A stretch of DNA of 64,000 nt from Sepiola atlantica. Taxonomy: Eukaryota; Mollusca; Cephalopoda; Sepiida; Sepiolidae. The stretch lies in assembly GCA_963556195.1 (NCBI GenBank), contig OY744532.1, positions 79,507,234-79,571,233 on the forward strand, given 5' to 3'. Shown piece after piece: positions 20,531 to 31,009 of the stretch. Position 1 is the stretch's first letter, and each line of letters starts with the position of its first letter. Position numbers and translations under genes: made by a program. The notes under the pieces are model-generated. The model did not search any database. It worked only from the letters and a program-made list of their open reading frames with translations, and was not told the DNA's origin.

Positions 20531-20990
20531 TCCTGAGTTTAAAAAGATACACCTGATATGGCTGAAATGTTTTTCGAATAAGATTCAAGATGAAAACGAA
20601 TAATCCAAATCATACAAATTATCAATCCTCATCTAGAAAATTCAGAAACAAAAAATACATAATTAGCTCACAAGTCTTACCCTGTTGCCTAGAACACATA
20701 TTTCATTATACATAAATTCTATATTTTAGGATTTTACTAAGTACATTGATATTATTGACGCTCATGCGCGCATCGATCCTTTTAAATTTATTGCTTTATA
20801 TTATTCAAGATTTGATAGATATTAATTATTTTCTCTATTATCTATTTTTTTAGATTAAACTTTTTAAAATGTTTCTCAGGGGCGCGTTCAAGTTTGGTAA
20901 AGTCTACAAAATATAATGTGCGTATTTTAATCACCGGTTTGACAACATCTATAATCATCGGCCCAATAAAAAATATTTTTTTTATATATA
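20531..20990. other. No recognised feature
   Basis: AT-rich, nothing identified. Confidence 0.4.
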
Positions 20991-21044
20991 TATGCACAAT
21001 CTAAATGCTAACTTTACGAAACATATAGTCACATGCCACTCCCC

Positions 21045-21127
21045 GTGTTCCGTTCTGCCTAGAATATATTCCAACATTCATTATGATCCGTTCATTAGGT
21101 TAGGAGATTTCCTAATGTATAATATAC

Positions 21128-21130
<3 letters not shown>
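21045..21130 (+). repeat. Interspersed repeat (GTTCATTAG family) before a microsatellite
   Basis: Contains CATTATGATCCGTTCATTAG followed by a TTAGGAG-type block. Similar text occurs at 27908-27985 and 28085-28175, each time followed by simple repeats. Confidence 0.6.
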
Positions 21131-21270
<140 letters not shown>

Positions 21271-21309
21271 CATACATGTAAAATAATGGAAGAAAGTCTT
21301 CCGACATAA

Positions 21310-21545
21310 TGGAAATTGTAAGAGGAAAATAAAAATATTATTTATATATTCATCAACGTTTCGTCTTTATTACAAGACTTCCTCAGGATAAGTTTTTGAA
21401 AAAAACATCATACAGATTTAACATATTTTAACAGCCGGCTAAGATTGCCTAGTTTGAGCAACGATGTTGTCTTCAAAAAACTATCTTGATAAAGTCTTAT
21501 AATAAAGACAAAACGTTGATGAATACATAAATATTATTTTTTGGT
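21310..21545. repeat. Inverted pair of hammerhead-bearing repeats
   Basis: 21335-21410 on the minus strand and 21470-21540 on the plus strand share TTCAAAAA, a GTCTT...AAGAC hairpin, AAACGTTGATGAATA and ATAAATA. The arms are about 75 bp around an unrelated centre, a head-to-head arrangement like the PLE arms at 58.6 kb. Confidence 0.75.
21350..21391 (-). ncRNA. Hammerhead ribozyme core, CTGAGGA type
   Basis: Minus strand: TTATC, CTGAGGA, stem II GTCTT with AAGAC, GAAA, ACGT palindrome for stem III, UU cleavage dinucleotide, GATGA. Stem I TTATC/GATGA pairs with one G-U. Position 7 is G, which is tolerated. The inverted copy near 21490 is changed to CTTGATAA and AAAA. Confidence 0.6.
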
Positions 21546-22029
21546 GTTCCTTTTTCAATCCCTGCATACATACACATGTATAGTAATATATACACATACC
21601 TAAGTTTACGGATATGCAATTTAGATATGTGTATATAATACAAGTATTGCTTTGGAAATTATGACGAAGTCCCAACTATTATAATTAAGACATTTATTTA
21701 TTTAAAAAAATGCATTTTTATTGTTTTTCACATTTCTACAAAAATATATAAAAACAATGTTTTTTGTTTTTTAAATGTGACTCTCTTTCGTTATTTAAAA
21801 AAGCGCCAACCACGCGGATACAATAAGACTTTCTTCTATAGCTACGCGTCAACAATATCAGACGATCGATTTAATATATCTTCAGGTGGATTACCCATCT
21901 AACGGTAAATACTAGCTAAATGAAAAAGAAAACTTGCTCTAAAAATGTTACATACTTCGAAAGATGAGCTATTAAAATAAATGAATTTATTTACTTTACA
22001 AAAATGCATAGTTTATGGTTTTGAAATTT

Positions 22030-22030
<1 letters not shown>

Positions 22031-22094
<64 letters not shown>

Positions 22095-22128
22095 CGATCT
22101 ATCTATCGATATATATATATATATATAT
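22031..22128. repeat. (TA)n microsatellite with GATC interruptions
   Basis: TA repeat with an internal ATCGATCTATC block, about 95 bp. Confidence 0.95.
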
Positions 22129-22319
22129 GTACTTCATTCATTTTAGTCTGACAATTCATTCCTGAGAGGAAACGCGGAAGCCTCTGTGTAGCTTAATTAA
22201 CATAAATATATTTTCATAACTTCCTACCTAGCTCTACTCACGTATCAAGCACTGTTGAAATGTTGAAAATTGATACATAAAAAATATATCTTTCTATAAC
22301 ATTTTATGTGGATACATGA

Positions 22320-22322
<3 letters not shown>

Positions 22323-22360
<38 letters not shown>
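22323..22360. repeat. (TA)n microsatellite
   Basis: About 36 bp of TA. Confidence 0.95.
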
Positions 22361-22362
<2 letters not shown>

Positions 22363-22439
22363 GCAAGTTCCACACTAGCGTTGAACATTGTTGACAATAA
22401 TAACGCCTGCCCTTGCCTCTCCGAGTAAGTGTATCTGAA

Positions 22440-22601
22440 CTTTGTCGGTAGCCGGGTGGTCCAGAGCGTTTGTCTCGTAATTCTAGCCTAAATTCATGAA
22501 CTACATACCACCACCACTCCTGCACAGATGAGGGAAAAAGGCCCGAAACGATATCGTCTGTAAGTAATAAACACTTGAACATGTAATAAAAAATATTCAT
22601 A

Positions 22602-22602
<1 letters not shown>
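22440..22602 (+). mobile_element. tRNA-like/hammerhead composite repeat (family E)
   Basis: Plus strand: a clear A-box TAGCCGGGTGG (22449-22459) in a tRNA D-arm context, an anticodon-arm-like GTCTCGTAATTC with CGT (Thr-like) in the loop, and a decayed B-box around AAATTCATGAA. A hammerhead-type structure follows at 22521-22562, then an A/T-rich tail ending in a TA microsatellite. Same order as families A-C with unrelated sequence. Confidence 0.58.
22521..22562 (+). ncRNA. Hammerhead relic, U4 changed to A (family E)
   Basis: Plus strand: TGCA, CAGATGA, stem II GGG with CCC, GAAA, stem III CGATATCG palindrome, TC, TGTA. Stem I TGCA/TGTA pairs with a G-U. Only one core base deviates. Confidence 0.58.
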
Positions 22603-22661
<59 letters not shown>

Positions 22662-22675
22662 GTGTGTGTGTATTT
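22603..22675. repeat. (TA)n(TG)n microsatellite, tail of family E unit
   Basis: About 60 bp of TA and a short TG run. Confidence 0.95.
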
Positions 22676-23350
22676 ATTCAAATATTATTGTTATTTTTAC
22701 TTCTGTATCCTCCTCTTTTTCCATAGGAACCATCCATCGTGTTATATTTCCGGAAACCGATACTCGACTTTATTTTTCTAACTTAAACTAGGAAAGATTG
22801 ATATTTACATTATAAATTTTGCATACGACGACGCTAAGTTGTAAGAGATAATATTACTCGACCTGTTCCGTTCGGTCTGGTTGCGAATTATTCTGATTTC
22901 GTAGCCTGGCTGACTTGTCGTTACAATTAAACAACTCCGAGACGACTTAATACAAGATATTTTTTTATTTTATCGTTCGGGCCAAATCAGAGAGATCGAT
23001 AGAGAGAGTCAGCGACTAATTCTACGATTTCCCTAGATATTAAATTTCACCAATTCTTTTGTTCGCAGGTATTTCTTATTTCAGTTTTATTTCAGGCAAT
23101 TTAATCTTCTATAGAAATAAAGTTGAGTTATTTTTCGCAATGGCATTGATATTAAAACTCAACTTTTCTATTTACAAAGTAAAAACAACTTCTTAAGACA
23201 CCCAGTCTTGGATATGTAATAATTAATAATTAGCACAATCTGTTTAAAAAACGAACTCTCCTTAATTAAGCTTTCGCTGTTTTTGGTCCTACCTTTAGGT
23301 CAGATTTAGAAATAACCTTTCCAAATATGCCCTAAGGAAAATATCAAATT
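22676..23350. other. No recognised feature
   Basis: Nothing identified. A small direct-repeat-rich purine block near 22985 is unremarkable. Confidence 0.4.
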
Positions 23351-23354
23351 TTCA

Positions 23355-23550
23355 TTCTGCCTGATGAGATCTAAGTTTCTAACAGCTGTTGATTGATAAC
23401 ATCGACATGCCAGTGTCGCAAATTATGTACATGTCTGTATGAATAAAAATAACAATATATATAAAAGCTCTATTTGATATTGAGCACTCTTCATAAGCCT
23501 GGTTGAAATTCTTTGGATTTGTTATCCTTATCCTGTAGATGTTACTTTAC
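23355..23550 (+). repeat. Interspersed repeat, family of 30.94-31.19 kb
   Basis: Shares CTGATGAG near its start, a TATGAATAAAAAT-type block and TATTGAGCACT with 30940-31195. Here the hammerhead GAAA is not preserved. Confidence 0.5.
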
Positions 23551-23557
23551 ATCGATT

Positions 23558-23562
<5 letters not shown>

Positions 23563-23608
<46 letters not shown>
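23563..23608. repeat. (TA)n microsatellite
   Basis: About 46 bp of TA. Confidence 0.95.
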
Positions 23609-23612
<4 letters not shown>

Positions 23613-23654
23613 TTACAGGATAATGTATATATTTTAGGCAACACGATGAGTAAC

Positions 23655-23884
23655 CACCACCATCACCATCATGGTTTTTGATCACGCCTGGAGGAGGTTT
23701 TGCCCTAATCGCCACGCTACGTACTGTTGATTTGCGACGCTATTTGCTCATAGCTACGTGTCCACATACAGTGCCTGGTCTTCCCAAATGGGTACCCATC
23801 TTGTACTGCACAGGCTCAATGTTGCTTAACGTCAGTGATCTTACGGGAACCGGTGTGTCAACGTGATTATTCCGTATACGGTGA
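23655..23884 (-). mobile_element. 5S rRNA-derived repeat (SINE3-type candidate)
   Basis: Minus strand from about 23883 to 23764 follows a 5S rRNA along its whole length: CACGTTGACACACCGGTTCC, GATCACTGACGTTAAGCAAC, GATGGGTACC, TTTGGGAAGACC and GGCACTGTATG. The internal promoter blocks (A-box region AAGCAACATTGAGCC, C-box region GATGGGTACCCATTTGGGAA) are recognisable but mutated, so it is not a functional 5S gene. About 100 bp of non-5S sequence follows, as in 5S-derived SINEs; a plain 5S pseudogene is the alternative. Confidence 0.72.
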
Positions 23885-23889
23885 GTAAC

Positions 23890-24520
23890 ATAGGGGGAGT
23901 ATTCTTGTTGTTGAAAAATTTAACATTTAGGGTGTGCATATATGTAAAGTTACGTAACGTATTTCGTGGTAAGGCATATATCACGTGATATATACATGAA
24001 ATATATACCATAAATGTGGTGTGTGGTAGTGTGATGAAATGCACAACCGTTGAAAATGATGAATTAACAATTTGGAAAATGGCGTTTATCTCTATTTGCA
24101 TGAAACTCTTCTAATATTATATGTTTCCTCTTTTGCTCTTTCGTAAACGACTACAAAATCAACCGTTTATTGACTTGTTAGTTGCTTTTCTGTTTTTCAT
24201 ATTTATTTGATGAGTAAGATTTAATATTTCGTTTACCCTAATCTCTGCTGAACAAGATATCGAATCACCGGTTCAGCCTGGCTACCGGGAGGCAAAAACA
24301 CAAACACAAAAGTGACATCGTTTTCGAAAACATAACATACAAAATGTTCCCCTCTTTTGACCCAACGAAACTATGAGAGCAGACTCAGCGTATCTTTTTT
24401 GTATACCCGCTACAATTAGATTTAGTAACACTTATTGGCTTGCTTTTTGAATATAGATTGAAAATTATACAAAACTGAATTACGCTAAGCATACATAAAC
24501 AGAAGGGGAAATCAAAGGAT
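23890..24520. other. No recognised feature
   Basis: Nothing identified. Confidence 0.4.
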
Positions 24521-24521
24521 A

Positions 24522-24580
24522 GGTTAGGGTTAGGGTTAGGGTTAGGGTTAGGAGAGGTTATGGTTAGGGTTAGGAGAGGT
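24522..24580. repeat. Interstitial telomeric repeat (TTAGGG)n
   Basis: About five TTAGGG units then degenerate GGTTAGGAGAGG units. Confidence 0.9.
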
Positions 24581-25283
24581 GAGTTCTGAATGCGAAATCG
24601 TCTCCAATTAACTTTTGAAGAAATGCTGAATTCTAACCGAATATTTACTTAATTTATGTACTTAAATAAACGAGAGCAAAGAGAACACATTTACTATTGC
24701 AATTGTTTTATTATATCCTTTTTAAATATTTACAAAAAACTAATTTTTATGTCAATATTTTGTTATTAATTAAACGCTGTATTTACTGAATAACATTAGA
24801 TACAAAGACTCACACCTATACATAAAGGAAAGTTTGAATTACCCACTAGACACCATCATCGAGTGCCTTCGGTCTCTCTGTACAAGTGGTTGTCAGGACA
24901 GCCTGATATGAATATACTTCTTCCTACAAGTGAAAACTGATCAAATATTCAAAATAACACAGTATTCGCAACACAAGTATTCCCCGAGCACGGCTATACA
25001 CAAGCCCATACAAGGAATGGTGCAGCTTCACCAAGAAATATAACCTCAACTAACGACACTTAGCTGGATACTCCACCTGACTAGATGAATTTTTGTCCTG
25101 AGAATCCGGTAAAACCAAGAGATAACAAAAATATATATACTACAACATAGTTAACTGGTCAATTGGGGGGGAGGAAAATGTTCTAAACTTCTTTACTAAC
25201 TTAATATTTGAGAAATGCATCAGAACCTTAATAGAATATTCGAATCTTTGTGTATTTCATATAGAGATTAAGTACTAGTCCCA

Positions 25284-25284
<1 letters not shown>
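24581..25284. other. No recognised feature
   Basis: Nothing identified. Confidence 0.4.

Positions 25285-25358
<74 letters not shown>
25285..25358. repeat. (TA)n microsatellite
   Basis: About 74 bp of TA. Confidence 0.97.
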
Positions 25359-25359
<1 letters not shown>

Positions 25360-25361
<2 letters not shown>

Positions 25362-27000
25362 AGGTGTACTAAAAGCGAACTTTTGTTTTAACAATGATTT
25401 CGTAGGGTCTTCATTAACGCTTTGTATCCGAAAAAAAAATAATGCAAGGTTTTACTTGTGTTTGTCTTCATACTTTGGAAATTGATAATGATAAAAGTTT
25501 TTAAAATACCAATACAAATCGTAATATGGATTTCAGGGCTGGATGCATGATAACACATTTATTCTTAGTCATCATGTTGCACTACCATGACGCTGATATA
25601 CCTATATATAAAGGAACGTTTACTCTATGTGTGTGTGTTGTGGCATCACAGTTGAACGGTTGACCTAAGAGCCAAACGAACCGCAGATTTAAAATCAGCA
25701 GCTTTGATATGATGTTCTTTCTGATGTCAGAAGTTCTTGAACTTTTATTTGAAAACTCGTTTTTTAAAATTAAAGAACGTAAATATTACATTAGAAACAA
25801 ATGTTCCGACATTTTTACGCTGTCCTCTTAGCCGATCAAACAACTACATTTCACGTCAGATCATCGTATATATTTGACGCAATTTTTACTTTAAAGAAAG
25901 AATATTTATAATTTTTTCATCATTTAAAATTAGTAAACATATTTGCGAAATGTTCGCTAATTTTTTTTTCTTTAATAAGATTTTTTTAAAAATGATATGT
26001 ATGTTTCTCTTAATTTCTTTCTTTATTTTAAAGAATTGAACACATTTAGAGTACAACTATGTTATTTGTCAATTAAGCTCCCTTACGAGGCTAGAACACT
26101 TCTCACACCTGCCAGTATCCTTTATCTATATAAAGCAACGATTCGCATATGCAGGTAGTATGATTGCCACATCTGAGCTAGTGCACCAACCGCTTGCCTC
26201 TCCAACTTAGACAGCCCCCTCCCCCCCAAAGTCTCCAACCCAATATATCCCACCCTATTTACCAAGCCTCAGCTCTTGCCCCACAGCCGCAATGTTGCAT
26301 CCCTGTCCTTGTTTTACAAGTACTTCAACAGAATGTGCTCCGCCGAACTTGCTGCACTTGCATCCTCTCAACGTAAAGACGCACAACCAACCTGACAAGC
26401 AGAAACATCATATCCCTTCACCGTAAAGGTCCGAGATTCCGGTAACCGTTCTACTCATATATATTCTTTCCCCGAATCGCTTGATTTTGGAATTCCCTCC
26501 CAGCTCCCCGTTTCCCCAACTGAACCAACATGAAAAAATAAATATGTGGTGTGAACAAACATCTCGCAGAACACCCCCCCCACACACACTTAAACATGTC
26601 CCCAATGAATCTGTCCCCTAAGTTACAGTACCCCCTTACGTGTCAGTGGCAATATGTCTTATTTAATTATATTTCAATAAGAATGTGTAGAATGATGGAA
26701 CTTGGACGCCTACGTGTTCGTCATGTTGTGTGCCGTTTTGTTTGCCAACCAGTATTTTGCGCCCAAATTATAAGTTGAATTACAAGTTCTACGATTTTGA
26801 ACTATTTTTATTCTCGGCTGTAATTTTGTTTTGAACTTTTCTGCTGATCTGTTCTTTTTTATGTATTCATTAAATTCTTAATTTTATCGCTTGGCTTAAC
26901 AGAATTATGAGATTTGGTCATGAGTGAATTTATAATGGTTATGTGAAGGTCAGAACGTTGAAAGAAACTCATTTCGTTTTAATATGAAGGAACGAATATA
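25360..27000. other. No recognised feature; C-rich block 26.1-26.65 kb
   Basis: 26110-26650 is pyrimidine/C-rich on the plus strand, with several short frames on both strands and poly-C runs. I recognise no domain or repeat family. Confidence 0.35.
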
Positions 27001-27010
27001 TACACACACT

Positions 27011-27077
<67 letters not shown>

Positions 27078-27149
27078 GTACATATATATATAAATATATA
27101 TATATATATTTATATATATATATATATATTAATGTACATATATATATTA

Positions 27150-27181
<32 letters not shown>

Positions 27182-27250
27182 ATTTATATATATATATTAA
27201 TGTACATATATATATTAATATATATATATATATTTATATATATATATATT

Positions 27251-27283
<33 letters not shown>

Positions 27284-27286
27284 ATT

Positions 27287-27335
<49 letters not shown>

Positions 27336-27358
27336 ATTTATATATCTATATATATATT

Positions 27359-27422
<64 letters not shown>
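27001..27422. repeat. Long compound (CA)n(TA)n microsatellite with TTAATGTACA interruptions
   Basis: About 420 bp of TA, periodically interrupted by a TTAATGTACA or ATTTAT unit, so part of it is a higher-order minisatellite. One of the longest simple tracts here. Confidence 0.97.
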
Positions 27423-27432
<10 letters not shown>

Positions 27433-27514
27433 CCTGTTGACTACCAATTTACATTCAGTAAACAGTTTTGCAGTACTATTTTGTTCCCTTACGAAGATTT
27501 CAAACAATATATAT

Positions 27515-27895
27515 TATACTAAATCTTATGGCTAAAATTCTCATTGTAATTTATATAAAAATTACGTGATTTTGATTCTAGAAAATCACTCAAATTAAAA
27601 ACTTAAACTTAAGGGATCTTAATAAAAACGTCTTGATTAGGGAATCGTGCTTAATTGTTATCTACTTAATACGACTCACATTTGATGCAAATCAGTACAA
27701 AACTGGATTTTCAAATTGAAACTTGCGTCATATAATGCGACCCAAAATCCCTTTCAAAGAAACTTAAATTTGAGAAATAATTTAATTGATATCTAATACC
27801 TGTATATTTTAAAATAAATAAGTGGTATTTGAATTTTAACGAGTTGTTTCTACTCCTTTTGCTCTTTGTATGAAATTAAATTGAAAAACTCCAGC
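27515..27895 (+). repeat. Diverged interspersed repeat shared with 53.77-54.17 kb
   Basis: Ordered matches to 53774-54175: ACTAAATCTTATG, CTTAAGGGATCTTAA, AATCGTGCTTA and TACTCCTTTTGCTC-type blocks at similar spacing. Class unknown. Confidence 0.55.
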
Positions 27896-27904
27896 TATGT
27901 TTTC

Positions 27905-27980
27905 CCACTTTTACGCTTAGCAGCTGTGTTCCAAAATGTATAATGATCGGTTCATTAGTTTAAGAGTTTATCCTGTACAA

Positions 27981-27985
<5 letters not shown>
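27905..27985 (+). repeat. GTTCATTAG-family repeat, copy
   Basis: GTGTTCCAAAATGTATAATG, ATCGGTTCATTAGTTTA and TTATCCTGTACAA, then a TA tract. Same family as 21045-21130. Confidence 0.65.

Positions 27986-28040
<55 letters not shown>
27982..28040. repeat. (TA)n microsatellite
   Basis: About 58 bp of TA between two GTTCATTAG-family copies. Confidence 0.97.
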
Positions 28041-28042
<2 letters not shown>

Positions 28043-28084
28043 GCCCCCGAAAATGCTAATGTTTACTAAGAATAATCTGCGCAT

Positions 28085-28175
28085 TTTACTCACCGTGTTG
28101 CCAATAATATATGTTCCAAATTTAATGATGATCTGTTCATTGATTTAGAGGTTTATACTCTACATAAATATACAA
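28085..28175 (+). repeat. GTTCATTAG-family repeat, copy
   Basis: ATATGTTCCAAATTTAATGA then GATCTGTTCATTGATTTAG, again followed by a TA tract. Confidence 0.65.
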
Positions 28176-28181
28176 GTATGA

Positions 28182-28183
<2 letters not shown>

Positions 28184-28251
<68 letters not shown>
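28184..28251. repeat. (TA)n microsatellite
   Basis: About 60 bp of TA. Confidence 0.97.
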
Positions 28252-28253
<2 letters not shown>

Positions 28254-28591
28254 GTGATAGTTAGAAAGCAATACAATGCAGAGGTGTGACGAATAGACAC
28301 AAGTTGGCGCAAATAAGACATATAACGGTGGAACAAGTTAAATAGTTTCACTCTTAATACAATGTATATATACACATACATATATATCTATATACATATA
28401 TAAAGTGCAGAACTAACAGCGAACTTTTAAGGAAAGGTAAAACCTATTGTGAAAAGTATGCAGCTCAATATACAGGATAGAGCAGATAAATGAGTAGAAG
28501 GATGAAAAGGAATTAGAAAAAGCAAAAGGCAGATATTTTTTTTTCAAAGCAAGGTATATTCCACAAAAAGGCAATTTATTTACTTAATATT

Positions 28592-28638
28592 TTCCTTAAG
28601 CCAGGCTTTTCAAAGATCAAAATCTTATCATCAGAAGT
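28592..28638 (-). ncRNA. Hammerhead core of the RT-bearing PLE
   Basis: Minus strand: ACTT, CTGATGA, stem II AAGAT with ATCTT, GAAA, stem III AAGCC with GGCTT (single-base loop), cleavage UA, AGG. Core bases intact; stem I is short, about three pairs. Confidence 0.6.
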
Positions 28639-28805
28639 AATCGCTGGGATAGATAAGTTGGCAAAGGCAAAGATTTAAAATTTGAAAAAGTAAAATAAAG
28701 ATTGTGGGGGAAAACACAAGGCAAAACGCTGGCCGAATGCAAGCAAATGTCAGATTGCAAATAAATCCGGTTGTTAGATAAACTATGTACGTAGAAGAGG
28801 GTTAA

Positions 28806-30007
28806 GTTAGCTTCATGGTAGGGGCTGAAGGTTCCCGAGTTAAGATGTAGTGTTAGATCAAGAAAGTTTGATATTCTCTACTCAGGTTCCACTGTAATGG
28901 TTAAACCAAAATTCTCGAAGAAGTTATGCAAGTTTTTTATAGTGTTGTTATATTGCCTGTATCTATCTCCATATACAAACAGGGCGTCGTCCCTATACAA
29001 CCAACCCTGTAAGTGCCCGAAATTAAACCTCAATTCTCCCATCAAGTACAAACCTACCAGGTAAGTGACCTGGGCAGAGTCTGAGGCCCCATGGTAATAT
29101 CAAAGTTATTGGGGGTGTCCTTCATAGTCCAGAGCTTGTTATCAAATTCTAGTGAGGATCTTCTGGCTAATATTATTAGTTTAATCTCTAGGTCTGTAAT
29201 GCAGAGTTATTTATAGCGAAGATTAATGCTTTGGTAAGTAGAATAGGGGAAATGGACTGCTAGTAATTATCAATGTCGAAGGTTATGACGTTCAAATTAG
29301 GTTTAGACTTATCAATGAGGTTAAGGAACCAGGTGGTAACCTCATCTGAGGATTGTCAAAGAGTGTAAGGGTTTTTTTTCTTTTAAGGTGGGGATAATTC
29401 TATCCAAGATCTTACTTATGATGCCTAGGTCGGATTTAGAGGGGCAGATTAGTTTGATGGTAGGGGTTCCCCTGGAAATTACTTTTATGATCCCTCAAGG
29501 TAAATCTAGGTGTGGCAAGGGGTAAGCTTTCTGTGTAGTTAAGGACATTGTAAATGTTAGTAGGGATTTTGTCTCATTGTTTATGCTAGTTAGGGTATCG
29601 TAGAATGTGCTTTTGTAAGATTTCTTTAATTCTTTGTAGATAAAGGATTTGTATTGCCTATATTTGTGTTTTTAAAAATTCTTAGTTTTATCTGCAGGGA
29701 CATTTATATCTGGGGGTTTTCTAATATTGTTGGCGAATTTGTTGATTTTTTTTATGATGGGGTTGGGGTATTAATTGTGTTTTTTTAAATGTAATACGTC
29801 TAATTAGGTCAAATAGGTCGTTTTCGAAATTGTTGAGGTGTTCATTTTGTTTGAGGAAGACGGATGTTTTAAGACCGTACCTGGAAGCAGCTGATTTTTC
29901 CAATTTTTTAGTTCCCTAGAAGAGTTCATAGGTAGTGTAGATCCAACATGAGTAGGGAGTGAGGAGTTGCTCGTGTCAGTTTGGTGGGTGGAAAGTTTGT
30001 GGTTCAA
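28806..30007 (-). pseudogene. PLE-type reverse transcriptase, multiple frameshifts
   Basis: Minus strand, in order: FENDLFDLIRRITFKK, RFTLRDHKSNFQGNP, LICPSKSDLGIISK with LDRI, motif A region NVITFDIDNY (29263-29280), motif B region FDITMG (29086-29105), motif C GWLYRDDA (28986-28997), then NFLDLTLHLNSGTFSPYHEA. This order matches a reverse transcriptase family common in molluscs and cnidarians whose members read LKDHK, FDIxxYYPSI, TMGA, LYRDDG and FLDVTLDLxTG. The RT would copy its RNA template; here stops and frame changes rule out function. Placement within PLEs is an inference from the direct repeats and ribozyme. Confidence 0.72.
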
Positions 30008-30328
30008 ATCAAGGTGGAATGCTTTTCATCTTACGTTGGTGATGAACTTCTTCACAGATTGGATAAGCTTGCAAATATAGGCTTCATTTGAGGGGATGGG
30101 TGTGTTCTTTGCCGAAAGTGGGAGGAATTCATAGTTGAACATATCACAAATAGGAGGAAAAGTCTCAACTAGGTAGGAGCTTAATATGAAGTGGAGAACT
30201 AAAAGCGAACTTTTAGGAAAGGTAAAACCTATTGTGAAAAGTATGCAGCTCAATATACAGGATAGAGCAGATAGATATGTAGAAGGATGAAAAGGAATTA
30301 GAAAAGCAAAAGGCAGATATTTTTCAAT

Positions 30329-30330
30329 TC

Positions 30331-30366
<36 letters not shown>

Positions 30367-30372
30367 ATAGAT
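30329..30372. repeat. (TA)n(TG)n microsatellite
   Basis: Short TA then TG run at the outer edge of the PLE repeat. Confidence 0.9.
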
Positions 30373-30939
30373 ATACGTGTATGGGGGCATATAGCTGTAT
30401 ATGTTGAGCCTGTATAGACGTATGGATGTATGTATTGAATATATGTCTAGAATATTCTTATTTCTTTATTATTTTATTGAATATTCATCTAGAATATATT
30501 TATAAGCACGTATGTATTCTCAATATAGACTTGATTGATAGTGGATCTGTGTAGGTGTCCATGTTTAGATGTGTATGTATATCGATGTCCGTTTATTTAT
30601 CTGTGTGTTTATTTAGGTGTGTTTGGGTTTGTTTATATATGTATGATTCTTGATGTATAGATGGGATATTTACACTTGAGTGAATCTGTTAAGCTGGCAA
30701 GCGAGAGCAATAAAATGAGGACAAGAAAAAGCATTGGAGACGCCATAAAGAGTAATAAGAAAATGGGAGAGGCAACCACCGGCCAAAAAAAAAAGAAAAA
30801 AAAAGGTCAAGCTAGTTAAATAGGTAATCCGATACTAATTCATAAGAAATAGAAGATGCTAGAAATAGAAGATGCTAGATCCCAAAGAAGAGTTATTTAA
30901 GATAGAAAATTCTTCAAATCCATCCATTCCTGAAAAATT
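30373..30939. other. Degenerate TG/TA-rich DNA, no gene
   Basis: Up to about 30660 scattered GTGTGT and TGTATG words suggest decayed simple sequence. The rest is purine-rich and unidentified. Confidence 0.5.
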
Positions 30940-30972
30940 CTTGGTCTGATGAGGTTGACTTTCTTGGAAAAG

Positions 30973-31009
<37 letters not shown>

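Larger units (their letters stand above)
28402..30335 (-). mobile_element. PLE-type retroelement with RT and direct terminal repeats
   Basis: About 145 bp at 28402-28545 recur at 30183-30335 with near identity (CGAACTTTT, AGGAAAGGTAAAACCTATTG, AGCTCAATATACAGGATAGA). Between them the minus strand codes for a broken reverse transcriptase, and a hammerhead core lies next to the 28.4 kb repeat. Direct repeats plus ribozyme plus this RT fit a PLE with pLTRs. No GIY-YIG domain was found, so it is either an endonuclease-lacking type or deleted. Confidence 0.72.

Noticed and set aside
21855..21900. CTGAAGA on the minus strand as a hammerhead
   Set aside because: TAAA replaces GAAA, stem II is poor and there is no stem I.
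23764..23883. Functional 5S rRNA gene
   Set aside because: Many changes in helices and internal control regions; no terminator run at the expected 3' end.
24522..24580. Chromosome end
   Set aside because: Short, interstitial TTAGGG patches flanked by ordinary DNA, and others occur at 31.0, 46.5 and 63.4 kb.
26105..26650. Host exon in the C-rich block
   Set aside because: Short frames on both strands, no splice-bounded conserved protein, no known motif.
27200..27535. Frames made of repeating Ile-Tyr (and others such as Tyr-His-Thr)
   Set aside because: These are translations of TA, CA and TAA microsatellites throughout the window and not proteins.
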